Shown here: one piece after another, positions 60,161-64,000 of the stretch | How positions within the stretch are numbered: the first letter of the stretch is position 1 | Layout: each line of letters opens with the position of its first letter | Assembly: GCF_003143935.1 (NCBI RefSeq) | Contig: NZ_QFRX01000001.1 | Coordinates: 6,322,629 to 6,386,628, forward strand | DNA from: Streptomyces sp. Act143 | GTDB lineage: Bacteria > Actinomycetota > Actinomycetes > Streptomycetales > Streptomycetaceae | Reading direction: 5' to 3' | Length of the DNA: 64,000 bases | Notes under the pieces: generated by a model | Told to the model about the DNA's origin: nothing | Database searches by the model: none | The model's input: only the letters and a program-made list of their open reading frames with translations | Program-made: the position numbers and the translations under genes

Positions 60161-60457
60161 CTGCCTTGCAGCTCGCGACACCGGTCGTTCGCGTCAAGCG
60201 GGCGCGTGCGGGCGGGGTCACCCGCCTGGGGGATGCGAAGCCGAATTGCCGATGCGGCGCCCGAGTCGTCCCGGACCCCCGGATCTCGTCCCGACTCACA
60301 CGATTGCCCTGGGAATCCGCTGTGTTCCGGCCATGAATCCACTGTGAATGCGGTGTTCCGCGAGCACCGGGCCGTCGTCGCGCGACTGCGGAGAGTAGTT
60401 GTGGCACGCCGATGCACGCAGCATCACTTACGAAGGGTTATGGTGGAAACCCCCCCT

Positions 60458-60498
60458 CGGGCCGGTCCGTCTCCCCCCCACGGACCGGCCCGTTTTTT
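60458..60498 (+). terminator. Rho-independent terminator in the uppS upstream gap
   Basis: Perfect 13-bp stem CGGGCCGGTCCGT (60458-60470) with its complement (60480-60492), C-rich 9-nt loop and six T at 60493-60498. The best intrinsic terminator in this window, with no gene ending just before it. Confidence 0.85.
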
Positions 60499-60746
60499 GT
60501 GCCCCGACGGCCCGCGCCGCACCCCGGACACCGCACCCCACGTCGACACCGCGCGCCGCAATAACAAACCGCCCCTCTCGCCACCCAACACCCCGCCCCG
60601 CCTCTCCCTGCCTCTCCCTGCCTCTCCCCGTGTGTCTTCCCGCTCCCTCCCCACCCCGCATTCGACCCGCGCTCAAGTCTCCCTCTAGCGTCCCGGTAGG
60701 CTTCCGCGCGCGGGGACCGCATCTGCACGGAGGGGCTGACAATCAC

Positions 60747-61520
60747 GTGAACCTGCGCGACAAGCTGCGCGGCCTGCTGGTCAGGCTCTACGCACGCCGG
60801 GTGGAAGGCCACCTGGACCACGCTCAGGTGCCCAAGCACATCGGCGTCATCATGGACGGCAATCGCCGCTGGGCGAAGGCCTCCGGTTCCACCACCGTGC
60901 ACGGTCACCGGGCGGGTGCCGACAAGATCGAGGAATTCCTCGGCTGGTGCTCCGAGACGGACGTCGAAGTCGTCACGCTGTGGCTGCTGTCGACGGACAA
61001 CTTCGACCGGCCCCAGGAGGAACTCGGCCCGCTGCTCGGCATCATCGAGGACGTCGTCCACACGCTCGCCGCGGACGGACGCTGGCGAGTGCACCATGTC
61101 GGCACGCCCGACCTGCTGCCCTCGCAGATGCAGTTGGCGCTCAAGGAGGCGGAGGAGGCCACCGCCCACGTCGATGGGATACTCGTCAACGTCGCCATCG
61201 GCTACGGCGGCCGTCAGGAGATCGTCGACGCGATGCGCTCGATGATGCTGGACGCTGCCGACAAGGGCACCTCGCTGGAGGAGCTCGCCGAGTCCGTGAC
61301 CATCGACGCGATCGGCCGGCATCTCTACACCGGCGCCCAGCCCGACCCCGACCTGGTGATCCGTACCAGCGGGGAACAGCGGCTGTCCGGATTCATGCTG
61401 TGGCAGACGGCCCACTCCGAGTACTACTTCTGTGAGGTCTTCTGGCCGGCCTTCCGCAAGGTCGACTTCCTGCGGGCCCTGCGCGACTACGCGGCTCGCC
61501 ACCGGCGTTACGGCGGCTGA
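60747..61520 (+). CDS. uppS: Undecaprenyl diphosphate synthase-type isoprenyl transferase
   Basis: 257 aa. The cis-prenyltransferase signature GVIMDGNRRWAK (catalytic Asp) is at residues about 34-45, then WLLSTDNFDRP, VNVAIGYGGRQEI and DLVIRTSGEQRLSGFMLWQTAHSEYYF (substrate diphosphate binding). It condenses isopentenyl diphosphate onto a short prenyl diphosphate for the lipid carrier of cell-wall synthesis. GTG 60747, SD GGAGGGG. It is followed by a structured gap and the PhoH gene, on the same strand. Confidence 0.93.
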   Translation: MNLRDKLRGLLVRLYARRVEGHLDHAQVPKHIGVIMDGNRRWAKASGSTTVHGHRAGADKIEEFLGWCSETDVEVVTLWLLSTDNFDRPQEELGPLLGIIEDVVHTLAADGRWRVHHVGTPDLLPSQMQLALKEAEEATAHVDGILVNVAIGYGGRQEIVDAMRSMMLDAADKGTSLEELAESVTIDAIGRHLYTGAQPDPDLVIRTSGEQRLSGFMLWQTAHSEYYFCEVFWPAFRKVDFLRALRDYAARHRRYGG

Positions 61521-61859
61521 CACACGTGCGCCCCCGGGGGGGTCCTTCGGGTACCCCGTTTGGGACGGAAGTAACAAGGAGTTCACCAGCGCGCCGTCAT
61601 CCGCACTGGCATGGCAGCGCATGTTCGAGGGCATAAGCCAAGCAGGTCGACACCCGAACCACGGGTGTCGGATCCTCAGCGGACGGCACGGGGCCGTCCG
61701 CCCGGGAGGCCCTTTGCACCAGCCCGATCGTGCGGCGACCGCACGGACGAACAGGCGGAGGGCCGGTTCTCGGCCCGTGCGCAGTGTGCAGGGCGGCCGT
61801 CGACCGGTCCAGCTCCACTCCGTCGCTCCCCGACCTCATCCGAGGGGGTACGTCCTTCC
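61521..61859. other. 339-bp structured gap between uppS and phoH
   Basis: Contains two tandem hairpins (61648-61700). A short frame opening near 61621 (MFEGISQAGR...) overlaps the hairpins and has no SD; coding is not supported. Probably a structured phoH leader or small-RNA region. Confidence 0.45.
61648..61700 (+). other. Tandem hairpins in the phoH leader
   Basis: CGACACCCG (61648) pairs with CGGGTGTCG (to 61670), 9 bp with a 5-nt loop. CGGACGGC (61680) pairs with GCCGTCCG (to 61700), 8 bp with a 5-nt loop. No T-run follows either stem. Confidence 0.6.
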
Positions 61860-63185
61860 GTGGTGACCAGCACAAAGCGCCACAAGCCAGACCGGCGCAC
61901 CTATGTTCTCGACACCAGCGTTCTGCTGGCCGACCCGAACGCCCTGAGCCGCTTCGACGAGCACGAGGTCGTGCTCCCCATCGTCGTGGTGACGGAGTTG
62001 GAGGCCAAGCGGCACCATCCCGAGCTCGGCTACTTCGCCCGACAGGCGCTGCGCCTGCTGGACGAGTTCCGGGTGAAGCACGGTCGCCTCGACGCCCCCA
62101 TCCCGATCGGGGAACTCGGCGGCACCGTCCGTGTCGAGCTCAACCACTCGGACCCCAGCGTGCTGCCGACCGGCTACCGCCTGGGGGACAACGACTCCCG
62201 TATCCTCGCGGTCGCCCGCAATCTGCAGGCCGAGGGGTTCGACGTCACCGTCGTGTCGAAGGACCTGCCGCTCAGGATCAAGGCCTCCTCGGTCGGTCTC
62301 CTCGCCGAGGAGTACCGCGCCGAACTCGCCATCACGGACTCCTCCGGCTGGACCGGAATGTCCGAACTGACCCTGCCCGGCGATCAGGTGGACATCCTCT
62401 TCGAGGAAGGGCATGTGTACGTCCCGGAGGTCTCCGACCTTCCCGTGCACACCGGCCTGACGATCCACTCCGAGCGCGGCAAGGCGCTCGGCCGGGTCAC
62501 CGCCGAGGGCAACATCCGGCTGGTGCGCGGCGACCGGGAGGCGTTCGGCATCAAGGGGCGCAGCGCGGAGCAACGTATCGCGCTGGACCTGCTCCTCGAC
62601 CCGGACGTCGGCATCGTCTCGATGGGCGGCCGGGCCGGCACCGGCAAGTCGGCGCTCGCGCTGTGCGCGGGCCTGGAGGCGGTGTTGGAGCGCCGCCAGC
62701 ATCAGAAGGTCATGGTCTTCCGGCCGTTGTACGCGGTCGGCGGGCAGGAACTCGGCTATCTGCCGGGGTCCGAGGCCGAGAAGATGAGCCCCTGGGCGCA
62801 GGCGGTCTTCGACACGCTGTCCGCGGTCACCAGCCGCGAGGTCATCGAAGAGGTCACCGCGCGCGGCATGCTCGAGGTGCTGCCGCTCACCCACATCCGC
62901 GGACGCTCGCTGCACGACGCGTTCGTGATCGTGGACGAGGCACAGTCGCTGGAACGGAATGTGCTTCTCACCGTTCTGTCCCGAATCGGCGCCAATTCGC
63001 GGGTGGTTCTCACCCACGACGTGGCCCAGCGGGACAACCTGCGGGTGGGGCGGTACGACGGTGTCGTCGCCGTCGTGGAGAAGCTGAAGGGACATCCCCT
63101 CTTCGCCCACGTCACGCTGACGCGGTCCGAGAGGTCCCAGATTGCCGCCCTTGTGACCGAAATGCTGGAGGACGGGCAAATCTGA
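61860..63185 (+). CDS. PIN-PhoH fusion ATPase (PhoH2-like)
   Basis: 441 aa. The N-terminal PIN nuclease-like domain has TYVLDTSVLLADPNALSRF and acidic residues in VVVTELEAKRHH and NDSRILAVA. The C-terminal PhoH ATPase has a Walker A in GGRAGTGKSALALCAG (about 258), a Walker B in VIVDEAQSLERNVLLTVLSRIG and a terminal VTLTRSERS. PhoH2 proteins combine RNA helicase and RNase activity, so RNA remodelling is plausible. GTG 61860 follows GAGGGGG; a GTG at 61863 is equally possible. Confidence 0.88.
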   Translation: MVTSTKRHKPDRRTYVLDTSVLLADPNALSRFDEHEVVLPIVVVTELEAKRHHPELGYFARQALRLLDEFRVKHGRLDAPIPIGELGGTVRVELNHSDPSVLPTGYRLGDNDSRILAVARNLQAEGFDVTVVSKDLPLRIKASSVGLLAEEYRAELAITDSSGWTGMSELTLPGDQVDILFEEGHVYVPEVSDLPVHTGLTIHSERGKALGRVTAEGNIRLVRGDREAFGIKGRSAEQRIALDLLLDPDVGIVSMGGRAGTGKSALALCAGLEAVLERRQHQKVMVFRPLYAVGGQELGYLPGSEAEKMSPWAQAVFDTLSAVTSREVIEEVTARGMLEVLPLTHIRGRSLHDAFVIVDEAQSLERNVLLTVLSRIGANSRVVLTHDVAQRDNLRVGRYDGVVAVVEKLKGHPLFAHVTLTRSERSQIAALVTEMLEDGQI

Positions 63186-63202
63186 GGTAGTACCCGCCAG
63201 TT

Positions 63203-63243
63203 GGCGCCGTCCGAAAAGGCGAAGAGCCTAGTCGGGCGGCGCC
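63203..63243 (+). terminator. Terminator-like nested hairpin after the PhoH gene
   Basis: GGCGCCGTCCGA pairs with TCGGGCGGCGCC (12 bp with one G-U pair). The loop forms an inner AGGC-GAAGA-GCCT stem. Begins 18 bp after the PhoH stop. Confidence 0.6.
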
Positions 63244-63286
63244 TTCGCGTGTTGCGGTTTCTCAAAATCACTGGGGTCAAACGGGA

Positions 63287-63300
63287 TGTGAGCTTTCACA
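63287..63300 (+). promoter_or_regulatory. Possible Crp/FNR-like palindrome
   Basis: TGTGA-N4-TCACA. A perfect palindrome about 285 bp before GTG 63585. The 4-bp spacer differs from the usual 6 bp, so assignment to Crp is weak. Confidence 0.25.
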
Positions 63301-63584
63301 CGCAACTCAGAATTGCCACCCGGCGTCCCGTTACGGCAGAGTCTCACTCCTGTCAGGCCCCGCATACGACACACCTGTACCGCCAGCGGTACGGCACCAC
63401 AGCAACACCAGGTTCAACTCCATAGTCGACGTCGTATGCCGCCCGAGCACCACGCGGCGCCTCCCGCACGGGAGTTGCCCACCGGGCCCGTACCTCCCGT
63501 GACCCAGTAGTGGGGAGGTCAGCGCCAGGGGCACGATTGCGTCCGCCAGGGTCACCGAAGCGGACGACGCTGGAAGGAAACCGT

Positions 63585-64000
63585 GTGAGTCCGATTTCGG
63601 TCCGGGGATTCGCAGTGGCCTCTGCCACCGCGGTCACCGCTGTCGGAAGCGTCGTAGGCGTTGCCTCGGGCAGCACCGCACAGACGAACGACGCCGAGGC
63701 GACAGCAGCCGAGACGACGCTCCTCGCGGGCATACCCGCAGGCCAGCAGGCCCAGGTGCAGACCGCGTCGCTGACGCAGCAGGCCAACGTCCAGGCCATC
63801 CAGGCGGACGCGAGCGCCAAGAAGGACGCCGAGGAATCGGCCCGCAAGGCTGCTGCCAAGTCGGCGATCGAGAAGAAGGAAGCCGCCGAGAAGGCGGCGA
63901 AGGAAGCCAAGGAACGCGCCGAGGCCAAGACGGTGGCCTCCCGGTCCGCGTCCAGCTTCCCCGTGCAGAGCTCCTACACGGTCGCGCAGATCCAGGCGAT
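63585..64000 (+). CDS. Secreted lytic-transglycosylase-like protein (5' part only)
   Basis: The frame is open to the window end (138 codons). Start GTG 63585, SD GGAAGGAAA. A Sec signal (VRGFAVASATAVTAVGSVVGVASGSTAQ) is followed by a long Ala/Lys/Glu coiled-coil (KKDAEESARKAAAKSAIEKKEAAEKAAKEAKERAEAK) and the beginning FPVQSSYTVAQIQA, which in Streptomyces often leads into an SLT/lysozyme-like domain. Domain identity is inferred because the catalytic part lies beyond the edge. Confidence 0.7.
   Translation, partial: MSPISVRGFAVASATAVTAVGSVVGVASGSTAQTNDAEATAAETTLLAGIPAGQQAQVQTASLTQQANVQAIQADASAKKDAEESARKAAAKSAIEKKEAAEKAAKEAKERAEAKTVASRSASSFPVQSSYTVAQIQA

Larger units (their letters stand above)
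59886..60746. other. 861-bp structured non-coding gap before uppS
   Basis: No frame with convincing codon use or homology. Contains the degenerate repeat at its start, a 12-bp hairpin at 60128-60160 and a strong terminator at 60458-60498, then about 240 bp without clear signals. A TATGGT element near 60439 could be a -10, but no matching -35 was found. May encode a small RNA or a long uppS leader. Confidence 0.45.
63186..63584. other. 399-bp gap before the lytic-transglycosylase-like gene
   Basis: Contains the terminator-like hairpin at 63203-63243 and a TGTGA-GCTT-TCACA palindrome at 63287-63300. No other coding or conserved riboswitch core was recognised; a c-di-AMP riboswitch was looked for and not found. 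Confidence 0.45.

Noticed and set aside
59790..60407. 205-codon minus-strand frame in the uppS gap
   Set aside because: It overlaps the methyltransferase gene antisense, has no SD and its codon use and composition are not protein-like.
61621..61866. Short frame MFEGISQAGR... before the PhoH gene
   Set aside because: No SD, low-complexity Arg-rich translation, and it overlaps two perfect hairpins; better explained as structured RNA.
63287..63300. Crp site from the TGTGA/TCACA palindrome
   Set aside because: Spacer is 4 bp rather than 6, and it is far from the start codon. Kept only as a low-confidence site.
63186..63584. Possible c-di-AMP (ydaO) riboswitch before a wall-lytic gene
   Set aside because: This riboswitch often precedes such genes in Streptomyces, but its conserved core strings were not found here.

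Overview
This looks like chromosomal DNA of a Streptomyces species. G+C is about 70-73% with strong third-position bias, GTG starts and ATGA/GTGA overlaps are common, and several leaderless starts are likely. Lineage markers include a WhiJ-type XRE/DUF397/ATPase trio, a chitinase with DasR-type boxes, a SigE-family ECF factor and dispersed streptomycete repeats. No rRNA, tRNA, CRISPR array or insertion sequence was recognised.

Layout. 1-3449: three coupled minus-strand genes (solute-binding/VWA lipoprotein, TelA-like protein, second solute-binding protein). 3531-7416: a dispersed repeat, a small gene under a Fur/PerR-like box, an aminotransferase, a membrane-anchored protein and a secreted serine protease. 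7423-14427: a D-amino-acid/ketogluconate catabolic block (D-aminoacylase and PLP D-amino-acid lyase; divergent sugar kinase, IclR regulator, RidA, GntP permease); the kinase carries an in-frame repeat insertion. 14584-18990: macro-domain protein, MbcA-like antitoxin and RES-type NAD+-degrading toxin, convergent with a caspase-like protease; a candidate defence or cell-death island. 19072-27025: PfkB kinase with a strong palindromic operator, secreted M14 carboxypeptidase, atypical Nramp-family transporter, ECF sigma factor with a membrane partner, and two proteins sharing a PH-like domain. 27094-30712: a 25-bp perfect inverted repeat resembling the rifamycin-associated element, then a glycosyltransferase and a HelR-type RNA polymerase ATPase, together a likely rifamycin-resistance unit. 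31244-32938: GH18 chitinase.

33260-47031: Tad/Flp pilus cluster (CpaB, CpaE/TadZ, two TadE-like pseudopilins, TadA, TadB, TadC, a two-component system, Flp pilin, TadG-like protein), then a lipoprotein, an OmpA-domain protein and a PrsW-type membrane protease fused to a CdiA-like nuclease toxin, with a probable immunity gene. 47092-50605: small housekeeping and regulatory genes. 50695-56458: a lower-GC accessory block with duplicated lipoproteins, a secreted protein, a WXG100-like/T7SS-type effector pair and unknown partners. 56500-59885: LLM oxidoreductase, acetyltransferase with a hexanucleotide repeat, a frameshifted deaminase, DinB protein and a methyltransferase with a second hexanucleotide repeat. 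60747-64000: undecaprenyl diphosphate synthase (uppS), PIN-PhoH ATPase and the start of a secreted lytic-transglycosylase-like protein, separated by long, structured non-coding gaps.
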